Assembly (NCBI GenBank): GCA_947625495.1 | Contig: CANQOQ010000008.1 | Location: forward strand, 1-64,000 | Origin: Candidatus Gastranaerophilales bacterium | Lineage (GTDB): Bacteria > Cyanobacteriota > Vampirovibrionia > Gastranaerophilales > Gastranaerophilaceae | DNA: 64,000 bases | Direction: 5' to 3' | Shown here: piece after piece, positions 27,144 through 35,204 of the stretch | Layout of the letters: the number at the start of each line of letters is the position of its first letter | Position numbering within the stretch: the stretch's first letter is position 1 | The notes under the pieces: generated by a model | Seen by the model: the letters and a program-made list of their open reading frames with translations, nothing else | Databases searched by the model: none | Told to the model about the DNA's origin: nothing | Translations under genes and position numbers: made by a program

Positions 27144-28115
27144 TTACTTTTTTATTGTTTTTCTATACTCAGACAATAAAGCAGCACCAATTACACCTGA
27201 GAAATCACCGAGTTTTGCTTTCTCAAATTTTATCTTATTTCCTGCAATAGGAAGCGCTTTTACTTTCGCAATTTCTACCGCATGATTATAAAAATAATCA
27301 ATCGCATTCATTAAACCGCCGCCGAGTATGATTTTTTCAGGATTATAAAAATTAATAACGGATGCTAACCCCGATGCCAAATACTCGGAAGCTTCATTAA
27401 TTATCTGCATTACAAGTTCGTCTTTATTATCTAATGATTTTTTAATCATACTTGTTTTTATAGGCTTATCTTCTTTTATATAATTAACTATATCTGATTT
27501 CCTGCCTTTTTTTAATGCTCCGATTATTCTTTTCTCAATAGCCAATCTTGATGCATACGCCTCTAAACATCCGCAGCCACCGCATCCGCATGAACGTCCG
27601 CCCATATCAACTATTATATGTCCGATTTCTCCTGCGGTTCCTGTACTGCCGTATCTGATTCGCCCGTTTTGTACTATGCCTGAACCTATACCCGTTCCGA
27701 CAAAAATACATACAAAATCCTTTTCACCCATGCCGGCACCAAAATATAACTCACCTATCGTAGCTATCTCAACATCATTTGCCAGATATACTTCTTTATT
27801 AAATTCTTTCTCTATTATTTCTTTAATCTTTAAATCGGAGCAATCAAGATTTGGAGCATTTATTATAACTCCCTTGTCTCTGTTTATCTGACCTGCAGCA
27901 CCTATACCTATATTATTTATGTCTTTTATTGTAATTTTATTTTGCTCTAAAAGTTCATTTACTGAATTAATTATTTTTTGAACTATCTTTTCGGGGCCCT
28001 TATCCTTCTTTGTTTTCTTTTTAATATAAGAAAGAACTTCACCGTTTTTTGTATTTACTAATGCGGTTAAAACTTTTGTTCCGCCTAAATCTATTCCAAT
28101 CGAATACTCTGTCAT
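27144..28115 (-). CDS. ROK-family sugar kinase (glucokinase-like)
   Basis: 323 aa with N-terminal IGIDLGGTKVLTALV (ATP phosphate loop), VGTGIGSGIV, GEIGHIIVD and the zinc-binding CGCGGCGCLEAYAS of the ROK family. NPEKIILGGGLM is the adenosine site. It phosphorylates glucose or a related sugar in the cytoplasm. AGGATAAAT precedes the ATG. No partner genes adjoin it; the 3' end faces the tRNA repeat region. Confidence 0.88.
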   Translation of the reverse strand: MTEYSIGIDLGGTKVLTALVNTKNGEVLSYIKKKTKKDKGPEKIVQKIINSVNELLEQNKITIKDINNIGIGAAGQINRDKGVIINAPNLDCSDLKIKEIIEKEFNKEVYLANDVEIATIGELYFGAGMGEKDFVCIFVGTGIGSGIVQNGRIRYGSTGTAGEIGHIIVDMGGRSCGCGGCGCLEAYASRLAIEKRIIGALKKGRKSDIVNYIKEDKPIKTSMIKKSLDNKDELVMQIINEASEYLASGLASVINFYNPEKIILGGGLMNAIDYFYNHAVEIAKVKALPIAGNKIKFEKAKLGDFSGVIGAALLSEYRKTIKK

Positions 28116-28212
28116 ATTTATCCTATTTCACTGCCATATATAATTATATTATATATTTTTACTTTTTAAAACTAATTTTTATGTGCATGTTTAAATCTTG
28201 CCATGAATAGGG

Positions 28213-28218
28213 TATAAT
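28213..28218 (+). promoter_or_regulatory. Promoter -10 box of the hibernation factor gene
   Basis: A perfect TATAAT at 28213-28218 lies 31 nt before the ATG at 28250. The -35 region is weak (TTTAAA around 28191), suggesting help from an activator or an alternative sigma factor. Confidence 0.5.
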
Positions 28219-28249
28219 ATTCTAGTAAAGATTTATGGAGGCAAAATTA

Positions 28250-28609
28250 ATGCACATTCATGTTAACGGGCGTAACATTGAAATTACTGATGCTATCAAG
28301 GCTTATGCAAAAGAAAAAATCGGTAAAGTTGTTAATCACTACGATCAAATTCAGTCTATTGATATCGTATTAAACGTAATTAAAAATCCTTCCGTCGCTC
28401 AAAGCCACACAGCTGAAGTATTATGTAAATTTGTATCCGGTTCGGTTAAAGTTGAAGAAAGTGCCGAATCTATGTACGCAAGTATTGATTTGGTTGCTGA
28501 TAAATTAAGCAGACAAGTTAAAAAATTTAAAGAAAAACAAATGAGTTCTTCAAAAAATGCATCAATAAGAACCGATGCGCAAATTGAAAAAGAAACGGTT
28601 TCCGAATAA
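28250..28609 (+). CDS. hpf: Ribosome hibernation promoting factor (HPF/RaiA family)
   Basis: 119 aa from ATG 28250, with GGAGG (28237-28241) upstream; the in-frame ATG at 28235 overlaps that site. The sequence MHIHVNGRNIEITDAIKAYAKEKIGK, VVLN-type strands and the basic SRQVKKFKEKQ tail match the S30AE domain that binds the 30S decoding region and silences ribosomes. It lacks the long C-terminal dimerisation domain, so it is the short form. It ends in a strong terminator. Confidence 0.88.
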   Translation: MHIHVNGRNIEITDAIKAYAKEKIGKVVNHYDQIQSIDIVLNVIKNPSVAQSHTAEVLCKFVSGSVKVEESAESMYASIDLVADKLSRQVKKFKEKQMSSSKNASIRTDAQIEKETVSE

Positions 28610-28636
28610 AAAAGCCCCCTTTTGGGGGCTTTTTTA
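28606..28636. terminator. Bidirectional terminator between hpf and leuD
   Basis: AAAAAAGCCCCC (28608-28619) pairs with GGGGGCTTTTTT (28624-28635) around TTTT. It has A- and T-runs on both sides, so it can serve both convergent genes. Confidence 0.92.
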
Positions 28637-29125
28637 ATTCTTTAATTTTTCTTTTGTGTAATTGATTAATCCTCCCGAATTTATCATTTTTTGTATTTCA
28701 TCGGGAAATTTTGTACATTCATACTCTTTTCCGGTTGTTGTATTCTTAACTGTACCTTTAGCCAAGTCAAATTCTAAAATATCACCTTTCATGCATTCGT
28801 CAGGAAGTTTTTTATGTTCTAAAATAGCAAGACCAATATTTATAGCATTACGATAAAATATTCTTGCAAAACTTTTCGCTATTACAAGACTGATACCTGA
28901 AGCTTTAATTGCAATCGGAGCATGTTCACGAGAACTTCCGCAGCCAAAATTTTCACCTGCTACAATAATATCACCTTTTTTAACCTCCTTTGAAAAAGTT
29001 AAATCCGTATCTTCCATACAATGTTTAGCCAACTCTTCAGGCAAAGAAGTGTTTAAATATCTTGCAGGTATAATTACATCAGTATCAATATTATCAGAGT
29101 ATTTCCAAACTTTTCCTTTTTGCAT
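28634..29125 (-). CDS. leuD: 3-isopropylmalate dehydratase small subunit
   Basis: 163 aa from ATG 29125 ([24 protein letters not shown]). An upstream frame to 29248 is not homologous. The swivel-domain motifs [25 protein letters not shown] and [10 protein letters not shown] identify the LeuD/aconitase small subunit, which isomerises isopropylmalate in leucine synthesis together with LeuC. leuC is not in the window. A homoaconitase-type small subunit is an alternative. Confidence 0.88.
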   Translation of the reverse strand: MQKGKVWKYSDNIDTDVIIPARYLNTSLPEELAKHCMEDTDLTFSKEVKKGDIIVAGENFGCGSSREHAPIAIKASGISLVIAKSFARIFYRNAINIGLAILEHKKLPDECMKGDILEFDLAKGTVKNTTTGKEYECTKFPDEIQKMINSGGLINYTKEKLKN

Positions 29126-29215
29126 TTTTATCTTTACATCCTTAAAAAACTGTTCTATACTAATTATATTACACATGCACAAAATGTTAATAGCATGGAC
29201 AAGAAGGAGATATAA

Positions 29216-29413
29216 ATGATGGAAATGATTGGTGAAGCAGCAGGACAAATCTGGAACTATTTAAATGAAAATGGGGAAACAACCATTACTAAAATGAAAA
29301 AAGATTTAGACCTGAAAGCTAATTTTGCTGAACTTGGTTTAGGCTGGTTAGCAAGAGAAGGTAAAGTCGAAATGACAAAAAAAGGTGCTGCTACTAATGT
29401 TAGATTAGTATAG
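29216..29413 (+). CDS. Winged-helix protein, DUF2582 family
   Basis: 65 aa. [24 protein letters not shown] and [12 protein letters not shown] match the small winged-helix family DUF2582, likely DNA-binding. The start is supported by AAGGAGAT seven nt upstream. It is transcribed alone, divergent from leuD, and has its own terminator. No catalytic residues are seen and its target is unknown. Confidence 0.8.
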   Translation: MMEMIGEAAGQIWNYLNENGETTITKMKKDLDLKANFAELGLGWLAREGKVEMTKKGAATNVRLV

Positions 29414-29432
29414 TTTTAAAAAGTAACCAATT

Positions 29433-29463
29433 AAAAAAGTCCGGTTAGTTACCGGACTTTTTT
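29433..29463 (+). terminator. Rho-independent terminator after the DUF2582 gene
   Basis: AAAAAAGTCCGGT (29433-29445) pairs with ACCGGACTTTTTT (29451-29463) over a five-nt loop, ending in a T-run. Confidence 0.9.
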
Positions 29464-29516
29464 GTGCTTTTTGCATGTTTTTGCAATAATTAAAAAAACA
29501 TCAAAAGGAATAAATT

Positions 29517-30740
29517 ATGGAAACAACAAAAATAAAAGAAGAATTTTTAAAACAAGCTCAAATGCTTTCTCGTGGTGCAGAAGTACTTCCGGGAGGAATA
29601 GAAGAACTTGCTTTAAAACTTCAAAAATCTAAAGAAGAAAATAAACCGTTAAGAGTTAAGCTTGGTATGGACCCATCCAGACCTGACCTGCATTTAGGAC
29701 ATACCGTTGTTATGAGAAAAATAAAACAGTTTCAAGATTTAGGACACAAAATAATTTTAATAGTCGGCGGCGGTACTGCTATGATTGGTGATCCATCGGG
29801 TAAATCAGATACAAGACCCAGCCTTACTAAAGAACAGGTCGAGGAAAACGCAAAAACGTACTTTGACCAGATATCAAAGGTTATTGATGTTAATAAAGCC
29901 GAAATAAGAAATAATTCCGATTGGCTTTTTAACCTCAATTTTGTTGATATGCTTAAACTTGCTTCTAAAGTTACCGTTGCTCAAATTATGACCAGAGATG
30001 ATTTTGCAAAAAGATATGCAGAAAATAGACCCATTTCGGTTCACGAATTTTTCTATCCGTTAATGCAGGCTTATGATTCAGTTGTTGTTGATGCTGATAT
30101 TGAACTCGGCGGAACCGATCAAAGATTTAATAACCTGCTCGGAAGAGAAATACAATCAGCATACGGAAAAGAGAATCCGCAAATGGTTATGCTGCTGCCA
30201 CTTTTAGAAGGTACTGACGGTATTGTTAAAATGTCTAAGTCATTCCCAGAGCATTGTATCAGCCTTACAGATTCACCTAAAGATATGTACGGCAAGCTGA
30301 TGTCTATTTCCGATAATTTAATTATAAAATATTATGCACTTCTTACAGAAATATCAAATGAAGATTTAAAGAAAATAGAAGAAGATTTAAAAACATTAAA
30401 TCCTCGTGATATTAAAATGAAACTTGCTTATACAATTACCGAAATGTATAACGGCAGACAAAAAGCTGATGAAGCTCAGGATAATTTTATCAAAGTCATT
30501 CAACATAAAGAAATTCCCGATGATATTCAGGAAGTAAAAATAAATGATAATATCTCTTTAATAGATTTTATATCAGGTTTTGATAAATCACTATCAAGAG
30601 GCGAAATTAAACGTTTAGCTGCTTCAGGTGCAATAAAAATTAATTCCCTAAAACAAACAAATCCTGCTTTTATTATTGAAAAATCAATGCTTCCTGTTGT
30701 TATACAATACGGGAAAAGAAAATACATAAAAGGCATATAA
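29517..30740 (+). CDS. tyrS: Tyrosyl-tRNA synthetase
   Basis: 407 aa. Class I synthetase signatures HLGH (59-62) and KMSKS (238-242) are present. GGGTAMIGDPSGKSDTR and the IELGGTDQRFN tyrosine/adenylate pocket identify TyrRS. The C-terminal S4-like RNA-binding domain (about 345-407) includes LSRGEIKRLAASGAIKIN. AAAGGAATAAATT precedes the ATG. The stop abuts the ATG of cysE, so the two are translated together. Confidence 0.93.
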   Translation: METTKIKEEFLKQAQMLSRGAEVLPGGIEELALKLQKSKEENKPLRVKLGMDPSRPDLHLGHTVVMRKIKQFQDLGHKIILIVGGGTAMIGDPSGKSDTRPSLTKEQVEENAKTYFDQISKVIDVNKAEIRNNSDWLFNLNFVDMLKLASKVTVAQIMTRDDFAKRYAENRPISVHEFFYPLMQAYDSVVVDADIELGGTDQRFNNLLGREIQSAYGKENPQMVMLLPLLEGTDGIVKMSKSFPEHCISLTDSPKDMYGKLMSISDNLIIKYYALLTEISNEDLKKIEEDLKTLNPRDIKMKLAYTITEMYNGRQKADEAQDNFIKVIQHKEIPDDIQEVKINDNISLIDFISGFDKSLSRGEIKRLAASGAIKINSLKQTNPAFIIEKSMLPVVIQYGKRKYIKGI

Positions 30741-31400
30741 ATGAGATTAGTAAAAAAAGTATTTTCACAGATAAAAGAAGATATTCAGACAATATACGAA
30801 AAAGATCCGGCTGCCGAAAATATTCTTGAAGTATTATTATGCTACCCAGGTTTACATGCACTTATACTTCATAGAATTGCACATAAACTTCATTACTGGA
30901 AAATACCTTTAATACCAAGGTGCATATCAAATATTTCAAGATTTTTAACGGGTATAGATATTCACCCTGCGGCAAGAATAGGAAGAAGATTTTTTATTGA
31001 TCACGGGATGGGTGTTGTTATAGGTGCAACAACCATTATAGGTAATGATGTCTTATTATATCAAGGAGTAACACTTGGCGGAACAGGTAATGAACATGGG
31101 AAACGTCATCCTACACTTGGTAATAATATTGTTGTAGGTTCAGGTGCTAAAGTTTTAGGCAACATTGAAATAGGTTCAAACTCCAGAATCGGTGCAGGTT
31201 CCGTTGTTATAGATAATGTTCCTGAAAATTCTACGGTAATAGGTGTCCCCGGACGTATTGTTAAACAAAAATTGCTAATCCAAGGTCAGTTAATGCACAA
31301 TAGAATTCCTGACCCCGTTACATGCCAGTTAAACCGTTTAAAATACGAAATTGAAGATTTAAAAGAAAAAATAAAAGAACTCGAAAAAGGCGGAAATTAA
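30741..31400 (+). CDS. cysE: Serine O-acetyltransferase
   Basis: 219 aa. The left-handed beta-helix has IDIHPAARIGRRFFIDHG (catalytic His in DHG), GVVIGATTIIG, YQGVTLGGTG and HPTLGNNIVVGSGAKVLG, as in CysE. It makes O-acetylserine for cysteine synthesis. The C-terminal helix (LNRLKYEIEDLKEKIKELEK) is a short coiled coil. It is co-transcribed with tyrS without a gap, and its stop codon lies inside the terminator stem. Confidence 0.92.
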   Translation: MRLVKKVFSQIKEDIQTIYEKDPAAENILEVLLCYPGLHALILHRIAHKLHYWKIPLIPRCISNISRFLTGIDIHPAARIGRRFFIDHGMGVVIGATTIIGNDVLLYQGVTLGGTGNEHGKRHPTLGNNIVVGSGAKVLGNIEIGSNSRIGAGSVVIDNVPENSTVIGVPGRIVKQKLLIQGQLMHNRIPDPVTCQLNRLKYEIEDLKEKIKELEKGGN

Positions 31401-31412
31401 TTTCCGCCTTTT
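31384..31412 (+). terminator. Rho-independent terminator after cysE
   Basis: AAAAAGGCGGAAAT pairs with ATTTCCGCCTTTT across TA. The TAA stop of cysE is within the stem and loop. Confidence 0.88.
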
Positions 31413-31452
31413 ATTATTGTGTTTCGGTTAAATTTTATATAAGTTTTTTATG

Positions 31453-32103
31453 TTATTTACGGAAGATATTTGCAAGAACACCGACAGCTCCAACAGCCAA
31501 TCCTACCCAACCCGGACCCGGGCATAATATACCTGCAGCTACAGCACCAACTACACCGAGAACTTTACATGCAGCACCGCCTGCTTTTTTCAGTCCGTCA
31601 GTTGATGTTGTTTCATCAAGATCACATATTTCCTTTAATAAATCTTCTTCTTGATATTTATCACCGTCCCAATTGATTTCAAAACCTCTTTCAAAACTGT
31701 TTGCTGTATTTGCTCTTATATATTCTTCAAGAGTTTGACCTTCATCTAAATGGGATTCTATTAATTGTTTTGCTATTGCCTTTAACTGAGAATCATTTTG
31801 TGAAATTTGAGCATATCTTTCCTGTGATGAAATTTCAGCTAATAATTCTTGATAAGCACTCAATGCTTTATCTTCTCTGCCATTTTCAAGATATGTACAA
31901 ATATTTGAAATTTTAGAATCTAATGCAGCATCTCTACCTGCATATTCTATTTCATATCCTTCTTTTGTATCATTGTAATCATATTTATTATCTAAATAAT
32001 CAGTATCATACAAATCTGCGGCAGTAATCGTTCCACTATTTGTAAATGCACTTGCTGTTACACCGCCATTCATATAACTTCCATTTTGAAAACCAACTGT
32101 CAT
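31453..32103 (-). CDS. Hypothetical acidic protein with Gly/Ala-rich hydrophobic C-terminus
   Basis: 216 aa, not recognised. The first 175 residues are acidic, Tyr/Asp/Asn-rich and predicted helical. The last 40 read KVLGVVGAVAAGILCPGPGW then VGLAVGAVGVLANIF, two small-residue-rich hydrophobic stretches split by a CPGPG turn, like a helical hairpin. There is no signal peptide. AGTGGAGG supports the ATG at 32103. It is a monocistronic gene on the minus strand. It may insert into membranes or be secreted by a signal-less route; no function is assigned. Confidence 0.65.
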   Translation of the reverse strand: MTVGFQNGSYMNGGVTASAFTNSGTITAADLYDTDYLDNKYDYNDTKEGYEIEYAGRDAALDSKISNICTYLENGREDKALSAYQELLAEISSQERYAQISQNDSQLKAIAKQLIESHLDEGQTLEEYIRANTANSFERGFEINWDGDKYQEEDLLKEICDLDETTSTDGLKKAGGAACKVLGVVGAVAAGILCPGPGWVGLAVGAVGVLANIFRK

Positions 32104-32205
32104 AACTAACCTCCACTATAAAATATTAACCTTTATCTACCCACATTTATATAAAAACATTTCTGTTTTTCGAATTTACTCATTTTATAATTTTGTTAAT
32201 ATTTC

Positions 32206-32772
32206 TTAATATAACGTTTTTAAAATTATCCCGCAAACTGCTCCAAATAATATTACCAACAAAGGATTCTTTCGCATGAATGAAAACGGAATTATAAGAA
32301 TTAGAAATAAAACAATTGATAAAATATCAAATTTAAAAGGGAAATGAAATGCACTATTTGAATTCGATAAGGTTGTATATAAAAGTTTTAATGCAATTGA
32401 TGTTAATAAAGCACAAGAGGCAGGTCTTAAACCAAGAAATACATCATTAATATAACTGCACGTTTTATATTTATTTATTATTTTCATTATAGATACACAA
32501 AACAAAAAAGGAATAAATACAATCGAAACAGTAGCAATTACTGAACCAAAAATCCCTGCGGTTGTAAATCCCGTATACGTTGCCATGTTTATACCGATAG
32601 GTCCCGGGGTTATATTTGAAACTGCAATCATATTCGTCAGTTCATCAAGGCTGAACCAGTTATATTGTTCTTGTATATAATACAAAAACGGCAATGCGGC
32701 ATATCCTCCGCCTATTGCGAAAACACCGATTTTCATAAATTCATAAGCTAAGAGAAAATATATTTTAATCAT
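32206..32772 (-). CDS. Chromate transporter half-protein (ChrA short type)
   Basis: A 188-aa membrane protein with about six helices. GGGYAALPFLYYIQEQ and TNMIAVSNITPGPIGINMATYTG are typical of CHR domains. It overlaps the preceding half by 8 nt, as is usual for split chromate transporters whose two halves form one unit. The natural substrate may be another oxyanion. Confidence 0.87.
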   Translation of the reverse strand: MIKIYFLLAYEFMKIGVFAIGGGYAALPFLYYIQEQYNWFSLDELTNMIAVSNITPGPIGINMATYTGFTTAGIFGSVIATVSIVFIPFLFCVSIMKIINKYKTCSYINDVFLGLRPASCALLTSIALKLLYTTLSNSNSAFHFPFKFDILSIVLFLILIIPFSFMRKNPLLVILFGAVCGIILKTLY

Positions 32773-33313
32773 TTTTCTCTCCTCTTAGTTTTGTATAAAT
32801 TATTCCTATTAAAGCAGACAGCAGTATTATTAAGGCAGGAGATATTGTCAACAACATTAAACAGGCCAATATTATAAAATATAATAAATAGCTGAACTTT
32901 GAATTTACACTTTTTGACCATATATCTCTAATTGTAATTATAATTAAAACTATTACCCCTATTCTTATACCCCAGAATGCATTTTGGACTATTTCATTAC
33001 CAACAACATTTATTAAAACATTTGCTAGAATAATAATACATAAAAAAGACGGCACAATAACTCCTGCAACAGCCATAACGGCACCAACTGTTTTTTTTAT
33101 TTTATACCCGCAGCAAATTGCTATATTACCTGCAATAATCCCAGGAATACACTGACTCATTGCGTAATAATCAATGAGTTCTTCTTCTGTTATCCATTTT
33201 CTTTCTTCAACCAGATATTTTTTTAGAAGCGGAACAATAACATATCCGCCTCCTAAAAGCTGGATTCCTATTATAAAAAATATTTTAAATATCTCAAATA
33301 AATTATTTTTCAC
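32765..33313 (-). CDS. Chromate transporter half-protein (ChrA short type, first half)
   Basis: 182 aa starting at GTG 33313. The sequence GIQLLGGGYVIVPLLKKYL and YYAMSQCIPGIIAGNIA repeats the CHR domain signature. The two adjacent short genes, in antiparallel topology, would make a heterodimer. It faces the divergent HNH nuclease gene. Confidence 0.87.
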   Translation of the reverse strand: MKNNLFEIFKIFFIIGIQLLGGGYVIVPLLKKYLVEERKWITEEELIDYYAMSQCIPGIIAGNIAICCGYKIKKTVGAVMAVAGVIVPSFLCIIILANVLINVVGNEIVQNAFWGIRIGVIVLIIITIRDIWSKSVNSKFSYLLYFIILACLMLLTISPALIILLSALIGIIYTKLRGEKND

Positions 33314-33392
33314 AAATTTATTATTACATAAACATCATTTGTTTTGTTTAGACCTTACTTAATACGGGAATACTACAATTGTAGGAGTTAAT

Positions 33393-33905
33393 ATGCAAAA
33401 AGTTTTATTGCTTGACAAAGATAATAAACCAATAAATATTTGCACCTGGAAACGTGCATTGGTTCTTATTATGAAAGGAAAAGCAATTAATGCCAGACTT
33501 TTAAATGATATTGATAACATGATAAAAATTGATAATATATTAATACCCCGAGTTATAAAATTAACTTATAAACTGGCAGTTCCATATAAAGAGCTCCCTT
33601 TTTGCCGTGAAAATATACTTGTAAGAGATGAATTTGTATGCCAGTATTGCGGGAAAAAATTTCCGCCTGATAAATTAACTCTTGATCATGTATTCCCAAA
33701 ATCAAGGTTAGGACCTGATATTTGGGAAAATATAGTTGCTTGCTGCGAAGAATGTAATCAAAAAAAGGCTGACAGAACACCTAAAGAAGCCAAAATGAAG
33801 CTCCTTAGAAGACCATACAGACCAAAAGATTATTTTTCTTTTGAGTTAAAAAAATATCCTTATGAAATAATAAAATTCTGGAGTGAGTTTTTTGAAGCTT
33901 CATAA
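33393..33905 (+). CDS. HNH endonuclease family protein
   Basis: 170 aa. The core CQYCGKKFPPDKLTLDHVFPKS, NIVACCEECNQKKADRTPKEA contains the His-Asn-His site and two CxxC zinc pairs. The N-terminal MQKVLLLDKDNKPINICTWKRALVLIMKGKA belongs to the widespread stand-alone HNH family found in cyanobacteria and relatives. TAGGAGTTAAT precedes the ATG. The role may be DNA repair or mobile-element related; it is unknown here. Confidence 0.85.
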   Translation: MQKVLLLDKDNKPINICTWKRALVLIMKGKAINARLLNDIDNMIKIDNILIPRVIKLTYKLAVPYKELPFCRENILVRDEFVCQYCGKKFPPDKLTLDHVFPKSRLGPDIWENIVACCEECNQKKADRTPKEAKMKLLRRPYRPKDYFSFELKKYPYEIIKFWSEFFEAS

Positions 33906-33968
33906 TTTGCCTAAAAGGCGGATATAATATTTATAACTTTTTGTTAACTTCTTAAAAAAGAGGTTAAT

Positions 33969-34625
33969 ATGACTAAGAAAATATTATTCGTCACAACAAA
34001 TTTTTCGGATATAAATGATGATATACAAACCGGTGTTTGGCTTGAAGAATTCAGCGTTCCATATTTAATATTTGAAGCTACGGGATATGAAATTACAACA
34101 GCAAGCCCCATTGGAGGAGAATCTCCTATTGATTTAAACAGTTTATCCTGCTCAAACCCCGTTGAATGGGACGAACCCGCAAAACAACTAAAAAATACTT
34201 TGAAGCTGGAAGATATAAATTACAAAGATTTTGATGCGATTTTTATTCCGGGCGGGCATGGGCCTATGTTTGACCTTACCGACAACCAAAAATTAAAAGA
34301 AATCGTTGAATATATGTACAATAACGATAAAGTTATATCAGCAGTCTGCCATGGTATTGCAGGGCTGTTATCGGCAAAAGATTCCTGCGGCAATTCTATT
34401 TTAAAAGATAAATTTATTACGGCATTTACGAATAAAGAAGAACAAATTGTTAAAATGCAAGAATTTATGCCTTTTTCACTTGAAGATAAAATAAAAGAGC
34501 TTGGAGGAATTTTTAAAGCTGATAAACCTTGGAGTGAACACGTAGAAATTAGCTGCAACATTGTAACGGGGCAGAATCAAAATTCCGCACAATTAACAGC
34601 GGAGGGGATTATTTCTCTGTTATAA
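33969..34625 (+). CDS. DJ-1/PfpI family protein (class I glutamine-amidotransferase-like)
   Basis: 218 aa with the nucleophile elbow ISAVCHGIAG (C127, H128) and FIPGGHGPMFDL upstream, as in Hsp31/YhbO-type glyoxalase or deglycase proteins. The sequence TTASPIGGESPIDL is the usual substrate loop. It is monocistronic, and its stop overlaps the convergent hisB stop by six nt. The likely role is methylglyoxal or protein damage repair. Confidence 0.85.
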   Translation: MTKKILFVTTNFSDINDDIQTGVWLEEFSVPYLIFEATGYEITTASPIGGESPIDLNSLSCSNPVEWDEPAKQLKNTLKLEDINYKDFDAIFIPGGHGPMFDLTDNQKLKEIVEYMYNNDKVISAVCHGIAGLLSAKDSCGNSILKDKFITAFTNKEEQIVKMQEFMPFSLEDKIKELGGIFKADKPWSEHVEISCNIVTGQNQNSAQLTAEGIISLL

Positions 34626-35204
34626 TACACCTTTGGTAGAGGGTATTTTATCACTATTTTTGTTATCTGTGCTGACAGCTGTTTTTAATGCTCTTGCAAA
34701 AGATTTAAAAACAGCCTCTATTATATGATGAGTATCGAATCCGTCGAGCATTTTAATATGAATTGTCATTTTTGCCGCCTGCGCAAAACTCGAGAAGAAA
34801 TGAGGCAATATAACCGTTTCAAAATCAGATGTCTTCTCATCTCTAAGCAAGACATCGGTTTTTGAAAAAACTCTGCCCGATATATCAACTACACTTAAAA
34901 CTAATGCTTCATCCATAGGCAGAATTTTCTCACCATACCTTGTTATACCCTTTTTATCGCCCAATGCATCAATAAAAGCTTCGCCAAGCGTAATTGCAAC
35001 ATCTTCGACAATATGGTGATTATCTTTATCAAGTGAATTAACATTAATATCTATATCAAATCCCGAATGACAGGCAAACTGTTCCAGCATGTGGTTAAAG
35101 AACTTAATTCCCGTATTAATTTTATATTTACCGTTTCCGTCCAAGTTAATATCAACTTGAATTTCGGTTTCGGCTGTTTTTCTAACTTTGCAGGACTGTC
35201 TCAT
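34620..35204 (-). CDS. hisB: Imidazoleglycerol-phosphate dehydratase
   Basis: 194 aa from ATG 35204, with GGAG nine nt upstream (an ATG at 35222 adds six residues). The motifs FFNHMLEQFACHSGFD, DNHHIVEDVAITLGEA, HFFSSFAQAAKMT and DTHHIIEAVFKSFARAL contain the metal-binding His/Glu set of HisB. It acts in histidine synthesis. The start overlaps the hisC-HAD gene by 23 nt. Confidence 0.93.
   Translation of the reverse strand: MRQSCKVRKTAETEIQVDINLDGNGKYKINTGIKFFNHMLEQFACHSGFDIDINVNSLDKDNHHIVEDVAITLGEAFIDALGDKKGITRYGEKILPMDEALVLSVVDISGRVFSKTDVLLRDEKTSDFETVILPHFFSSFAQAAKMTIHIKMLDGFDTHHIIEAVFKSFARALKTAVSTDNKNSDKIPSTKGVL

Noticed and set aside
26897-27250. A 117-aa ORF spanning the tRNA-side repeat
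   Set aside because: It exists only because the repeat unit is 99 bp (33 codons) without a stop. It has no ribosome site and no family match.
29126-29248. 41-residue N-terminal extension of LeuD
   Set aside because: It is Cys/His-rich, unlike any LeuD start, and lies antisense to the promoter and start of the DUF2582 gene.
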